Source of the DNA: Pontibacter anaerobius
GTDB lineage: Bacteria; Bacteroidota; Bacteroidia; Cytophagales; Hymenobacteraceae
Assembly (NCBI RefSeq): GCF_026241195.1
Contig: NZ_JAPFQO010000007.1
Location: forward strand, 1 to 64,000
Reading direction: 5' to 3'
Length of the DNA: 64,000 bases
Each line of letters begins with the position of its first letter. Positions within the stretch are counted from its first letter, which is position 1. A program made the translations under genes and the position numbers. This document shows, piece by piece, positions 17,086 to 25,582 of the stretch. The notes under the pieces are model-generated. The model was given only the letters and a program-made list of their open reading frames with translations, was not told the DNA's origin and did not search any database.

Positions 17086-17622
17086 ATGGGGCCTGTACCT
17101 ATCTATACCTCAATTGAAGAAACATACAGGCAGCTTCTTTTCATAGACAGGTACGTTGTTTCTATCTCAAACAGAAGAAACATACGGAGGGCGATTTTCT
17201 TTTTAGCGCTTACGTTGGCTTCCCTCCTGCTTTTCTTTTTTTCTGAAAATAATATTGGCGCAGTCGGGGTATTTGCGCTGCCGTTCTGGTGGGTTGGTTT
17301 TGGAATGTACCTGCTTTACTTGAAATGGAAGACGCATAAGCGCAGAACCGGCATCCTAAGGCAGCTTGCAGAGGACAGTGTGCAGGCGTTTACCACAAAG
17401 CCAGCTCTCACCTATACAGAGGAAGAGGTAAGTATAAGCTATGCTCAGAATGTAAACACCGTTAAGTGGAGTGATTTTAAGTCTTATCTGGAAGAGGAGG
17501 ACACGATTTACCTGTTACAAGAGCACCCATACCTGGCCTGGTCATTCTCTGAAAAAGAGATAGGGGCCGCTGTTTTTAACCTGAAAGAGCTGGCCCGACA
17601 GAAGCTTCCCCTGCTAAAGTGA
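17086..17622 (+). CDS. Small membrane protein with a YcxB-like C-terminal domain
   Basis: This protein of about 178 residues has two adjacent transmembrane helices (about 36-54 and 60-78), a basic loop and a C-terminal cytosolic domain (SYAQNVNTVKWSDFKSYLE then IYLLQEHPYLAWSF) of the kind called YcxB-like. That domain has a pleckstrin-like pattern of strands and its role is unknown. The ATG at 17086 lies 2 bp after the dehydrogenase stop codon; a TTG upstream would overlap that gene and is less likely. Tight spacing suggests co-transcription with the dehydrogenase. Confidence 0.78.
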   Translation: MGPVPIYTSIEETYRQLLFIDRYVVSISNRRNIRRAIFFLALTLASLLLFFFSENNIGAVGVFALPFWWVGFGMYLLYLKWKTHKRRTGILRQLAEDSVQAFTTKPALTYTEEEVSISYAQNVNTVKWSDFKSYLEEEDTIYLLQEHPYLAWSFSEKEIGAAVFNLKELARQKLPLLK

Positions 17623-17743
17623 ACGCAAGGTAATTCCGTGTAAGCATACTAGCCAAAAGTATACTTTCGCTAGTTAGCTGCAACATTTCGCGGCAAACCG
17701 GCTATACTTTGTGTGAGGGGCTTGTTGATACCCTCTCCTACTT

Positions 17744-18607
17744 ATGCGCTCAGCCGGACGTTCACATAAAGCCGCCGTACCGTTTATACTTGCCCAGCTT
17801 CAGGTAAGTGAGGATGAGCTGCGCGCGCAGGGGCTGGAGGCAAAGACCCTAACTGCCATCTACAACGACTATACCAACCGCCTGCAGGAGCTGGAGGATA
17901 TCGCCCAGTTGGTAACCACCACCCTGCGGCGGCAACAGGACGCGCACGCCGTGCGGCACCGGGTGAAGGAGCCGCTGCACCTGCTTAAAAAGATCATCCG
18001 CAAAAAGAAAGAGTACCCCGACAGGCACCTGGATGTCCATAATTACCTGGAGTATATCAATGATTTGGTGGGAGTGCGCACCCTGCACCTGTACAAGGAG
18101 GCCTGCCACAGCATTGGAGAGTACATACAGCAGGTATGGGAGCTGAAGCGGACGCCGTATGCCTACGTCAGCAATGAGCAAGCCACACGAACCAGGTTGT
18201 TTGCCGCCAGCCAGTACAATGTGATAGTTAACGACCGCGGGTACGAAGCCCAGCACTTTATCCTGAAAGTAAAGCCCAACCGGCAGCAGTACCTGGTAGA
18301 AGTGCAGGTAAAAACGCTGTTGGAGGAAGGCTGGAGCGAAATAGACCACTGCATCCGGTATCCCGACCATGAGCCCAATGAGCTGCTGAACAGGCTGCTC
18401 TGGCTCCTGGGCCAGTTTACTATGAAAGCGGATGCCGTAGCTTCCCAGATCCAGGCGCTTGCCGAGGAGCTGCACAAGTATAACCACCCACAAGCCCAGC
18501 CCGAGGTAACAGTTGCCCAGCTCCGCAGCCACATAGAGGCACTGCCCATAGATGAGCAGGAAAAGCAGTACCTGTACGCTTGCCTGGCCAAACAAACGGG
18601 TACTTAA
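17744..18607 (+). CDS. RelA/SpoT-domain protein, probable small alarmone synthetase
   Basis: This cytosolic protein of 287 residues has a single nucleotidyltransferase domain related to the (p)ppGpp synthetase half of RelA. The recognisable blocks are RVKEPLHLLKKIIRKKK near 75 (substrate-binding basic stretch), INDLVGVRTLHLY near 104, GYEAQHFILKV near 163 and the signature VEVQVKTLLEEGWSEIDH near 178-195, which carries the EVQVKT and W-x-E-x-DH residues of active synthetases. There is no HD hydrolase, TGS or ACT domain, so it is a stand-alone enzyme without its own hydrolase. It probably makes pppGpp or ppGpp (or pApp) from ATP. A palindromic AAGTATACTT lies 78 bp upstream of the start. Confidence 0.83.
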   Translation: MRSAGRSHKAAVPFILAQLQVSEDELRAQGLEAKTLTAIYNDYTNRLQELEDIAQLVTTTLRRQQDAHAVRHRVKEPLHLLKKIIRKKKEYPDRHLDVHNYLEYINDLVGVRTLHLYKEACHSIGEYIQQVWELKRTPYAYVSNEQATRTRLFAASQYNVIVNDRGYEAQHFILKVKPNRQQYLVEVQVKTLLEEGWSEIDHCIRYPDHEPNELLNRLLWLLGQFTMKADAVASQIQALAEELHKYNHPQAQPEVTVAQLRSHIEALPIDEQEKQYLYACLAKQTGT

Positions 18608-18615
18608 CCAATTGC

Positions 18616-19422
18616 TTACTTTTTGTCGGGCACCAGGTTATGTGCCACCAATGTCCACTGCCCGTCCAGCATTTTCCATACTTTCAGGTAGTGCCCCCTC
18701 TCCTCGCCTTTTTCGGAGGGTTGGGTGTAGCTGCCGTAAGTATAAGCCATGTCTGCGGCCGGCGAAAGCTCGTGCCCCAGGTTGGTATACACCACGTTAG
18801 CGGCCGGCTCTATACTTGCGTCTTTATACTTGTAGGGATACTCGCCATGGCGGTAAATCAGCGTCTCGGCAAAGTATGGCTGCACCTGCTGCACATCTTT
18901 CGTCAGGAGTTCCTCTTTTGCGCCCTTTGCTTTTTTAGATTTTGTGTTGGCAGGAATGGGCTGGTAGGTTTCTTCCTTCAGCAGATTTGGCGAGAAGGAG
19001 TTACCCATATCAATCGCCACTTTCCACTGCCCGTCCGGCTGCTTGCGCCACACCGACAGGTAAAAGCCTGCACCAACCGCTTTCTCGGCATCTGCACTTG
19101 GCTTGAGTTGGTAAGGCCCGGTGGTGTAACCCCAGTCCAGGGAGCTGGCGATGTCGGCGAAGGCAGGATACCAGCTAAGATAGGCTGTACTGGCAGGGGC
19201 GGCGGCATAAAGTTTATGTGCGTTGGTAGGCGTTGGGGCAAACACCAGCCCATCTTCGGCGAGGTGTTGCATAAAAGCATGGCTGATACCTTTTACCTCG
19301 GATGTGGCCGAGAAGGCGCGCTCAGCGTTGGACAGGCTTTCAAGGGCTTTGTCGCGGGGAGTATTTTTAGTTTGGTAAGCGCACAACAAAAGCGCCAGCA
19401 ATAGAAATGCGGTATTCTTCAT
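18616..19422 (-). CDS. Exported protein with two NTF2-like repeats
   Basis: A hydrophobic signal sequence (4-17) is followed by about 250 residues with an internal duplication. The first half reads DWGYTTGPYQL ... GFYLSVWRKQPDGQWKVAIDMG and the second half reads DMAYTYGSYTQ ... GHYLKVWKMLDGQWTLVAHNL. The pattern YxxVW(R/K)xxDGQW is typical of DUF4440/SnoaL-type NTF2-like folds, which form small alpha+beta cones that bind small ligands. No catalytic residues can be named. A Cys at residue 14 is not in a convincing lipobox. It is convergent with the RelA-domain gene, with only 8 bp between stop codons. Confidence 0.72.
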   Translation of the reverse strand: MKNTAFLLLALLLCAYQTKNTPRDKALESLSNAERAFSATSEVKGISHAFMQHLAEDGLVFAPTPTNAHKLYAAAPASTAYLSWYPAFADIASSLDWGYTTGPYQLKPSADAEKAVGAGFYLSVWRKQPDGQWKVAIDMGNSFSPNLLKEETYQPIPANTKSKKAKGAKEELLTKDVQQVQPYFAETLIYRHGEYPYKYKDASIEPAANVVYTNLGHELSPAADMAYTYGSYTQPSEKGEERGHYLKVWKMLDGQWTLVAHNLVPDKK

Positions 19423-19569
19423 AGTTTTAAGTGATTTGTGTGGCAGGTAATAAGGCCAAATATAGCTGATATTATCACACCCATATCAGGCAATCACTTA
19501 AAATTTAAGCACTTACACCTTTGTTTATACTTTAAACCGAAGTTTTAAAACGGCAACCCCTGTAAAAAG

Positions 19570-19599
19570 AAAAGGCCCACCGTTTCCGGCGGGCCTTTT
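19570..19599. terminator. Bidirectional terminator
   Basis: AAAAGGCCC (19570-19578) pairs with GGGCCTTTT (19591-19599), with CCG/CGG pairs inside. It is followed on the plus strand by TATACTTGG. It serves the peptidase gene ending at 19621. Confidence 0.85.
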
Positions 19600-19620
19600 A
19601 TACTTGGATTTATACTTTGC

Positions 19621-21852
19621 TTACTGGTTTACCTCGGTTGGGTTGATCAGCTTGCGCTCCAGGAAGTTCGTCATCATGTTAAAGCGATGGATGGAAGTTA
19701 CGCCGCCTCCAACGCCGTGGTTACGGTTCGGGTAGTAGAAGCTCTCGAACTGCTTGTTGGCGCTGATCAGGGCATCCTGCATCGCTACCGCGTTCTGGAA
19801 GTGCACGTTATCATCGCCGGTACCGTGGATCAGCAGCAGGTCGCCCTGCAGTTTGTCGGCAAACATCAGCGGTGAGTTGTCATCGTAGCCAGCGGCGTTC
19901 TCCTGCGGTGTTTTCAGGAAGCGCTCGGTGTACACGCTATCATAGTATCTCCAGCTGGTAACCGGAGCCACTGAAATGCCGGCACGGAACACGCCCTCGC
20001 CTTTGGTCAGGCCCAGCAGTGTCATGTAGCCGCCAAAGCTATGGCCCCAGATGCCGATGCGGTTTTTGTCTACGTAAGACTGGTTACCCAGCCACTTGGC
20101 GGCGTCAATCTGGTCCTGGATTTCATACTTGCCCAGGTTGGCGTAAGTCGATTTCTTGAAGGCAGCGCCACGGGCACCTGTACCGCGGTTGTCCACGCTC
20201 ACCACGATCAAACCTTTGTCGGCCAGCACCTGGTACCACAAGTAGTTCGTGCCGCCCCAGCTGTTGGTAACCGTCTGCGAGCCCGGACCACCGTAAACGA
20301 ACATCAGCACAGGGTATTTCTTGTTCGGGTCGAAATCCGTTGGCTTGATCATCCAGCCGTTCAGCTTGGTACCGTCCGGCGTGTTCATGGTAAAGAACTC
20401 CTGCTTGGCCATGTCGTACTGCGCCAGCGTGTTCTTCAGTTTTTCGTTATCCTCCAGCACCTTTATCAGCTTGCCGTCTTTTGCCGTGTGCAGGCTAACA
20501 GTTGGCACCTCGTTGGCGGCAGAGGCATAATCCAGGTAATACTTGAAGTCGTTGCTCATGTTTACGCGGTGCGTGCCGGCTTCCTGCGTCAGGCGCTCTT
20601 TCTTTTTGCCTTTGCTGCTGATGCTGTACAGGTGGCGCTCCAGCGGCGACACCTCCGTAGACATGTAGTACAGGCGATCGTTTTTCTCGTCGTAGCCCAC
20701 GTACTCGCTCACCTCCCAGTTGCCATTCGTGATCTGGCGCACCAGTTTGCCGCTCATATTGTAAAGGTACAGGTGGTTAAAGCCTTTCACCTCTGAAGAA
20801 TGGATGAAGTGCTTGCCATCTTTCAGGTAAGTCAGGTCGTCGGTGATATCGATATAGGCTTTGTCCGTCTCCTTCAATACCACATCCGATTTTCCGGTGG
20901 TGGCGTTGGCATGCAGGATCTCCAGCGTGTTCTGCAGGCGGTTAAGTTTCTGGATAGAAAGCAGGTTCGGGTTGTTTGTCCACTTGATGCGCGGCAAGTA
21001 AATATCTTCTTCTTTGCCGGTGTCCATCTTCACGGTTTTGCCGCTGGCCACGTCATACACGGATACTTTTACCTTAGAGTTTGCCTCGCCGGCCTTCGGG
21101 TACTTGAACTTGTAATCCTCCGGGTAAAGATCACCCCACATCTGCATGTTAAACTCCGGCACGTTGGTCTCATCAAACGTATAGAAAGCGATCTTCTTTC
21201 CGTCTGGAGACCAGTGGAAGCCCTTCGCGAAGCTAAACTCTTCCTCGTACACCCAGTCGGCGTAACCGTTGATGATGGAGTTGAACTTGCCGTCTGTGGT
21301 GATCTGGGTCTCCTGCATGTTGCTCAGGTCCGTTACAAACATGTTGTTCTCACGGGCAAAGGCAACGCGCTTGGCATCCGGCGAGAAGGAAGCGTACAGC
21401 TGTTTGCCACCGTCGCTCAGCTTGGTCAGTTTTTTAGAAGCGATGTCATAGATGTAAAACTCCGCCTTGGAAGAACGGCGATAGATCTGCTCCGACTCCG
21501 TGGAGAACAGCACCTTCTGCTCATCCGAGGAGAACGTATAACCATCGTACTGGATAGGCTTGTCGCTGCCCTCCGGCACCAGGTTCTCGCCCTCGATAAT
21601 GGTGTTTACCGGCTTCCCTGTGGTTACATCATACTTTACGATGTCATATACTTTGTTTTGCTCGTCTGGCACCTGCGAGCTGTAGTAACGGCCATCGTTC
21701 ATCCAGTTCACCCCGTACACCGATTTGGCACGAAAGGTACCCTTCTGGTAGATGTCCTCCAGGGTGATGTCCTTTTTTTGCTGGGCCTGCGCCACAAACG
21801 CGAAGCACAGGAGCACGGCAGCCAAAAGGTTTGCTCTAAGTCTGATATGCAT
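19621..21852 (-). CDS. S9 family dipeptidyl peptidase, DPP4-like
   Basis: This exported serine peptidase of 743 residues has a signal peptide (1-23, ending VAQAQ), an N-terminal beta-propeller (DPPIV_N) to about residue 480 and a C-terminal alpha/beta hydrolase domain. The triad is Ser605 in GHSFGGYM, Asp681 in HGTGDDNVH and His712 in RNHGVGG, with spacing close to that of human DPP4. The Glu pair needed for binding the peptide N-terminus is visible in YADWVYEEEF. It probably removes X-Pro or X-Ala dipeptides in the periplasm. The gene has few copies of the TATACTT heptamer (one near 21648). The promoter must lie in the repeat region upstream. Confidence 0.92.
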   Translation of the reverse strand: MHIRLRANLLAAVLLCFAFVAQAQQKKDITLEDIYQKGTFRAKSVYGVNWMNDGRYYSSQVPDEQNKVYDIVKYDVTTGKPVNTIIEGENLVPEGSDKPIQYDGYTFSSDEQKVLFSTESEQIYRRSSKAEFYIYDIASKKLTKLSDGGKQLYASFSPDAKRVAFARENNMFVTDLSNMQETQITTDGKFNSIINGYADWVYEEEFSFAKGFHWSPDGKKIAFYTFDETNVPEFNMQMWGDLYPEDYKFKYPKAGEANSKVKVSVYDVASGKTVKMDTGKEEDIYLPRIKWTNNPNLLSIQKLNRLQNTLEILHANATTGKSDVVLKETDKAYIDITDDLTYLKDGKHFIHSSEVKGFNHLYLYNMSGKLVRQITNGNWEVSEYVGYDEKNDRLYYMSTEVSPLERHLYSISSKGKKKERLTQEAGTHRVNMSNDFKYYLDYASAANEVPTVSLHTAKDGKLIKVLEDNEKLKNTLAQYDMAKQEFFTMNTPDGTKLNGWMIKPTDFDPNKKYPVLMFVYGGPGSQTVTNSWGGTNYLWYQVLADKGLIVVSVDNRGTGARGAAFKKSTYANLGKYEIQDQIDAAKWLGNQSYVDKNRIGIWGHSFGGYMTLLGLTKGEGVFRAGISVAPVTSWRYYDSVYTERFLKTPQENAAGYDDNSPLMFADKLQGDLLLIHGTGDDNVHFQNAVAMQDALISANKQFESFYYPNRNHGVGGGVTSIHRFNMMTNFLERKLINPTEVNQ

Positions 21853-22043
21853 GTTTTTTGGTTTAGTTATAGTTTAGCTCCTCTAAGTTAGGAGAATAAT
21901 ATGGTTTCGCCATAAGTCTGTAGCCAAAACCATACCTGTAGCTGTTTTAGGGAGGTATTTATGCTTTTTTGCTGGTGTTGATCTTTGGTTTATACTTTGG
22001 CTGTTCCGGACATCCTTGTCCATGTAAGTCATAGATTATACTT

Positions 22044-22405
22044 TAGCCGCCGCTTCCTTCAACTCGAAACAAGCTATCCTTTTCTGCTTCTGTTCATCCT
22101 CAGTCCTACAAACCTATCGTTTCACCTCTGGCTTTGGCTCCCTCAAGCCCGGGATGGCTCGTCCTCGGGCATCGCGCTGGGAGCTTTTCCTTTGCTCCTG
22201 CGTCGCAATGCCTCGCTCGCGCTCGGCACCGGAAAAACTCGCATAGGCGCTCAACCCAAGGACTGGGATCGGTTTTCGATAGCTTCCGCTAACGGAGCTT
22301 GAACCGGACTCCCTCCCCTGTTCTGGGGGTAGGGGCCCTCGAGAAAAGGGGAGGGAAGGGGTGGGGTTATAATTCCCCTCCTCGGAGGGGTTAGGGGTGG
22401 GTTCA
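22044..22405 (+). repeat. Dispersed intergenic element, copy B
   Basis: This block matches 11785-12145 over its length with scattered substitutions. Its key hairpin is CCCTCCCC (22311-22318) with GGGGAGGG (22348-22355), enclosing the same 29-nt loop as copy A. The C22316-G22350 pair corresponds to T12056-A12090 in copy A, which is a compensatory change. Confidence 0.85.
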
Positions 22406-22506
22406 TCACCTGCCGAAAGCTCCCCTCCTTGGTTAAGGAGGGGCAGGGGTGGTTGGATAATCGGCTGCTGAGCCAGCCCATCCACTAATCCTATAAATCT
22501 TGATTC

Positions 22507-22541
22507 AAAAAAAGGCAGCCCCTTCCGGAGCTGCCGCTTTT
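22507..22541 (-). terminator. Terminator of the FadL-like gene
   Basis: GGCAGC (22514-22519) pairs with GCTGCC (22530-22535), with an inner CC/GG. On the minus strand a run of seven T follows. TATACTT precedes the stem on that strand as AAGTATAAAAG. Confidence 0.85.
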
Positions 22542-22561
22542 ATACTTTATACCTGCTAAAC

Positions 22562-24103
22562 TTAGAAATTCACGCCCACTGTCAGCATAACGGAGTTCTG
22601 TTTTTTGTCGATATTCAGCACAGGTTCGCCCGAAGTTTTAAGTGAGTAAGGCGAGTAAGATGTGCCGCTCACAAAGGGGGCATAACCTACATCTTGCTGT
22701 GAATGCACATAAGCCGCATCCACGTAGAAATTCTGCAGTCTTACCCCAGCCCCCACAGTATAGTTATGGGTTGGGCCATACTTGTAGTTGATAAATCCGG
22801 CATCGTAGCTGGAACCACCTTCCGGATCAGCATTATAAGCATAACCGGCACGCAGCCTGAACACCTCGTAACGGGCTTCTGCCCCGATCTTGTAGTTCAC
22901 CACAGAGCTGTTATTGCTGGAAATGCCATCGTTGATATCATCAAAAAAGCCTCCGGAAGAGAAATCATCATCTTCCCTATACTTGGCGCTGCCGTAATTC
23001 ACGAACTCCACATCGGCGGTAACAAAGCCATACTTACCGATAAAGTAGGCCACACCACCGGTAGCCTTAAACGGAGTTACCAAACGGTACGAGAACTGCC
23101 CCGGCACTTCAGCCGCCGTCTCTACGCCATCGTTAAACGTTGTGGAAATCCTGCGCTGGTAGTCGTCGTCAAAAGTATAGGCTGTTGGTGTCTGGATGCT
23201 AAGTCCAAGGCGAAGGGCATCTATCGGGCGGGCAATAAGGCCCACTTTCAGGTTAACGCCGGCACCTGAGGTCGAGAACTCATCCACATACTCCAGGCTG
23301 GTAAAAGGTGTGCTGGCATCGCCCTCAGCCTCGGTGTATATCTTCTCCTCCGAAAAATCCACCGTGACGATACCCAACGAGGCGCCTATATATAACCTGT
23401 CTTTGTAGCTGGTACCTACGCCAATATCGATCTGGTTCTGGGAGCCGGTTCTGATGATCTCTTCGCGCTGGCTTATACTTCCGATGCGCTCCTCCGCAAA
23501 TACTTCTCCTTCTTCCGTCACATCAAAGAGGTAAGCGCCGTAACCCAATCCTTCCAGAGTTGTAAAGCCCGCATCGAACTCCTGGTCCAGGCTGGCCCTT
23601 GTACGGCCATTCTGTGCAGCCAGGTCAGCAAAATATTCTACTAAAGTTGGGTCTAGCGTACCGGACTGCGTGCGGTAAGAAGTATAGCGCTCGTTAAAGT
23701 TATTGAGCCTCGTAAATCCGATGCCGAAGGTTACGCCGCGCCAGTCGCTTTCATCGCTGTCTCCTTTCCGGTTAGATATGACCACGCCCAGCTGCGGAAA
23801 CACAAAGTTGCTGTTGCTGCCTGTGGTACGCTCCCCAAGTATGGAGGTATTGTTAGAGATGGACTGAATGCCCGGGGAGATCGTGAACTCGGAGCGGCGG
23901 AACATGCCCAGGCCAGCCGGGTTGCCCGAGAGGCTGGAGATGTCGGCGCCCAGTGCTGTTTGCGCACCGCCCATACCTTGTATACGCGCAGTACCCGACA
24001 CGCCCGTTTGGGAGTAGCGCAGGGCGTCTATCTCCGTTTGGGCAAAAGCAGTACCGCCCCAGCCCAGCAGTAAAGCCAGGCTGGCCAATAGTGTCTTCTT
24101 CAT
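22562..24103 (-). CDS. Outer-membrane transport protein, OmpP1/FadL/TodX-like
   Basis: This beta-barrel of 513 residues has a signal peptide (1-21, ending AFAQ). The N-terminal motif ARIQGMGGAQTALGADISSLSGNPAG is the family hallmark (the NPAG turn following the plug region), and alternating amphipathic strands continue to the aromatic C-terminus VGVNF. In other bacteria the family moves long-chain fatty acids or other hydrophobic molecules across the outer membrane; in Bacteroidota the substrates are mostly unknown. The gene starts 27 bp after the stop of the Tyr/Gly-rich lipoprotein gene, so the two probably form one operon. Confidence 0.85.
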   Translation of the reverse strand: MKKTLLASLALLLGWGGTAFAQTEIDALRYSQTGVSGTARIQGMGGAQTALGADISSLSGNPAGLGMFRRSEFTISPGIQSISNNTSILGERTTGSNSNFVFPQLGVVISNRKGDSDESDWRGVTFGIGFTRLNNFNERYTSYRTQSGTLDPTLVEYFADLAAQNGRTRASLDQEFDAGFTTLEGLGYGAYLFDVTEEGEVFAEERIGSISQREEIIRTGSQNQIDIGVGTSYKDRLYIGASLGIVTVDFSEEKIYTEAEGDASTPFTSLEYVDEFSTSGAGVNLKVGLIARPIDALRLGLSIQTPTAYTFDDDYQRRISTTFNDGVETAAEVPGQFSYRLVTPFKATGGVAYFIGKYGFVTADVEFVNYGSAKYREDDDFSSGGFFDDINDGISSNNSSVVNYKIGAEARYEVFRLRAGYAYNADPEGGSSYDAGFINYKYGPTHNYTVGAGVRLQNFYVDAAYVHSQQDVGYAPFVSGTSYSPYSLKTSGEPVLNIDKKQNSVMLTVGVNF

Positions 24104-24130
24104 CTTTTATATAGTTTTTATACTATGCTG

Positions 24131-25387
24131 CTAATTGTTTCCTCTTGAGGGGCGACCGCCGCCACTGCTCCCCGATGATGATGATGAGTTACTGCTGCTG
24201 TTGCTGCTCCTGTCTATGCTAGGAGTTGGTGTGCTGCTTGGGCGGCTCTCGTAGGTGCGGCTCGGACGGCTCTCTATTGTGCGGCTTGGGCTGCTCCGCT
24301 CTATACGGGCAGGTTGGCTCCGCTCAATAGTTCGGCTAGGTCTGCTTCGCTCTATAGTACGGCTTGGCTGCTGGCGCTCGATGGTGCGGGTACGGATTTC
24401 GCGGCGCTGCTGCGGCTGCTCTGTTGAGCGGCTTGGTACATACTCGCGGGTTCTGCGGTTGCTACGGGTATTTTCTGGTTGGGCATTTTGCTGCTGTGGC
24501 TCCACGGTGCTTCTGCTGGAGCGACTTGGCCTTGCCGGCAACTCCTGCTTCGTTCCGCTAGCCGGTGAGACCGTGCTGCGGCTGCTGCGCGACTGCCGGC
24601 CTACCACGCCTTGGCTTTCCCCGGTACTTTCGCCGCGGTATACCCCATCTCTGGATGGCCTGCCGGTTACATTACCGTTTACCTGCGTGTTGCGGCTATC
24701 GCGTGGGCCATACTGTACTTTGTTAACTTTACCAATTACCACCGGCCTATCGTTGTACCAGCTGTAAGGATTGTGATGGGCATAGTAACCCCTGTGCAAG
24801 CCTCTGTAATAGCCATTATAGTAGCCATGTCCGTAGCTGCCAGGCCACCAGTTGCTGTAGCCATAGTATGGGGATCCGTAGAAACCATTACCCCAACCAT
24901 AACTGAAGCTGATGCTCACGCCGGTTCTGAAGCGGGCATTGTTCCAGAAGGGATCATAGTAAAAAGGATCGTAATAGAATGGATCGTAGAAAGGATCATA
25001 GAAGGCGTAACTCGTACGGCGCGGCACATAGGCTGAGCCCCAGTACGGGTCCACATACGAATAGTCGGGGCGGTACCAGTTGTCACGCGCATCATAGGCA
25101 CGGCCATCGTAATACTCATCACCGGAGTAATTCTGCGTTATGTTACTCTCGGAGTATTCCGGATTAAGCACCTCGCCCTCGGCAAGCGCCGCCTCCTCGC
25201 TGCGGTTCTCGTACTGCTGGTAAGCCTGCGCCGGTTGTTGCGCGGCCGGCTCCACGTACACTGTCTGGTCTGATGAGCTGTAGTACATATCGTCGTACTC
25301 CGACGATTGCATAGCAACAGGGCTGCTACAGCCTACAGCCAGCAGGGCAAGCACGGGGGCTACGGTAAATAAAGTATATTTTTTCAT
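24131..25387 (-). CDS. Low-complexity lipoprotein with a Tyr/Gly-rich middle and basic Ser/Arg repeats
   Basis: I do not recognise a function. A lipobox LAVGC places the lipidated Cys at residue 20. Residues 95-200 are very rich in Tyr, Gly, Trp, Pro and Asp (repeats such as FYDPF and YGYSNWW). Residues 225-418 are a disordered, strongly basic tail built from repeats of the form PSRTIERS, SRSTV and RPSR and ending in a Ser/Gly run. Related Bacteroidota proteins are sometimes mis-annotated as vitellogenin. A role at the cell surface or in binding the polar envelope is possible but not shown. It is probably the first gene of an operon with the FadL-like barrel. Confidence 0.7.
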   Translation of the reverse strand: MKKYTLFTVAPVLALLAVGCSSPVAMQSSEYDDMYYSSSDQTVYVEPAAQQPAQAYQQYENRSEEAALAEGEVLNPEYSESNITQNYSGDEYYDGRAYDARDNWYRPDYSYVDPYWGSAYVPRRTSYAFYDPFYDPFYYDPFYYDPFWNNARFRTGVSISFSYGWGNGFYGSPYYGYSNWWPGSYGHGYYNGYYRGLHRGYYAHHNPYSWYNDRPVVIGKVNKVQYGPRDSRNTQVNGNVTGRPSRDGVYRGESTGESQGVVGRQSRSSRSTVSPASGTKQELPARPSRSSRSTVEPQQQNAQPENTRSNRRTREYVPSRSTEQPQQRREIRTRTIERQQPSRTIERSRPSRTIERSQPARIERSSPSRTIESRPSRTYESRPSSTPTPSIDRSSNSSSNSSSSSGSSGGGRPSRGNN

Positions 25388-25429
25388 GGCCTTCTGCTGA
25401 TGATCTGTGGGTATTAACTTCTTCTATAT

Positions 25430-25437
25430 CAAAGATA
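25430..25437 (-). promoter_or_regulatory. Candidate -7 element of the lipoprotein operon
   Basis: On the minus strand the sequence is TATCTTTG, an exact match to the Bacteroidota -7 form TAnnTTTG, 42 bp before the ATG. No clear -33 TTTG is seen at normal spacing. Confidence 0.4.
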
Positions 25438-25482
25438 AGCACAAATGGAGCAAAACCTTATCTATAGTTTATAATATTAACG

Positions 25483-25490
25483 TAATTTTG
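25483..25490 (+). promoter_or_regulatory. Candidate -7 element for proS
   Basis: TAATTTTG matches TAnnTTTG and lies 92 bp before the proS ATG in an AT-rich intergenic region. A -33 element is not evident. Confidence 0.3.
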
Positions 25491-25582
25491 AACCGGAACG
25501 ATGCCCGGATACTATATATCTGAACAACAAAATTTGTTCCAAATTCAATACAATACTGACATTTAAGATAAATTAAAGTAAA

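Larger units (their letters stand above)
21853..22561. repeat. Gene-free region with the second copy of the dispersed element
   Basis: About 700 bp without a credible gene. It carries two TATACTT copies near 21990 and 22036, a decayed palindrome of the TTCCGGACA type near 22004-22025, the 360-bp copy B, and two further perfect hairpins, 22375-22390 (CCCCTCC-TC-GGAGGGG) and 22422-22443 (CCCCTCCTT-GGTT-AAGGAGGGG). Confidence 0.8.

Noticed and set aside
18580..19404. Open frame of 274 codons opposite the NTF2-like exported protein
   Set aside because: The minus-strand protein has a signal peptide and internal duplication; the plus-strand frame has neither and overlaps it almost fully.
24250..24480. 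Repetitive DNA that could be taken for a CRISPR array
   Set aside because: The repeats are irregular in length, encode PSRTIERS-like peptides in frame, and have no unique spacers.
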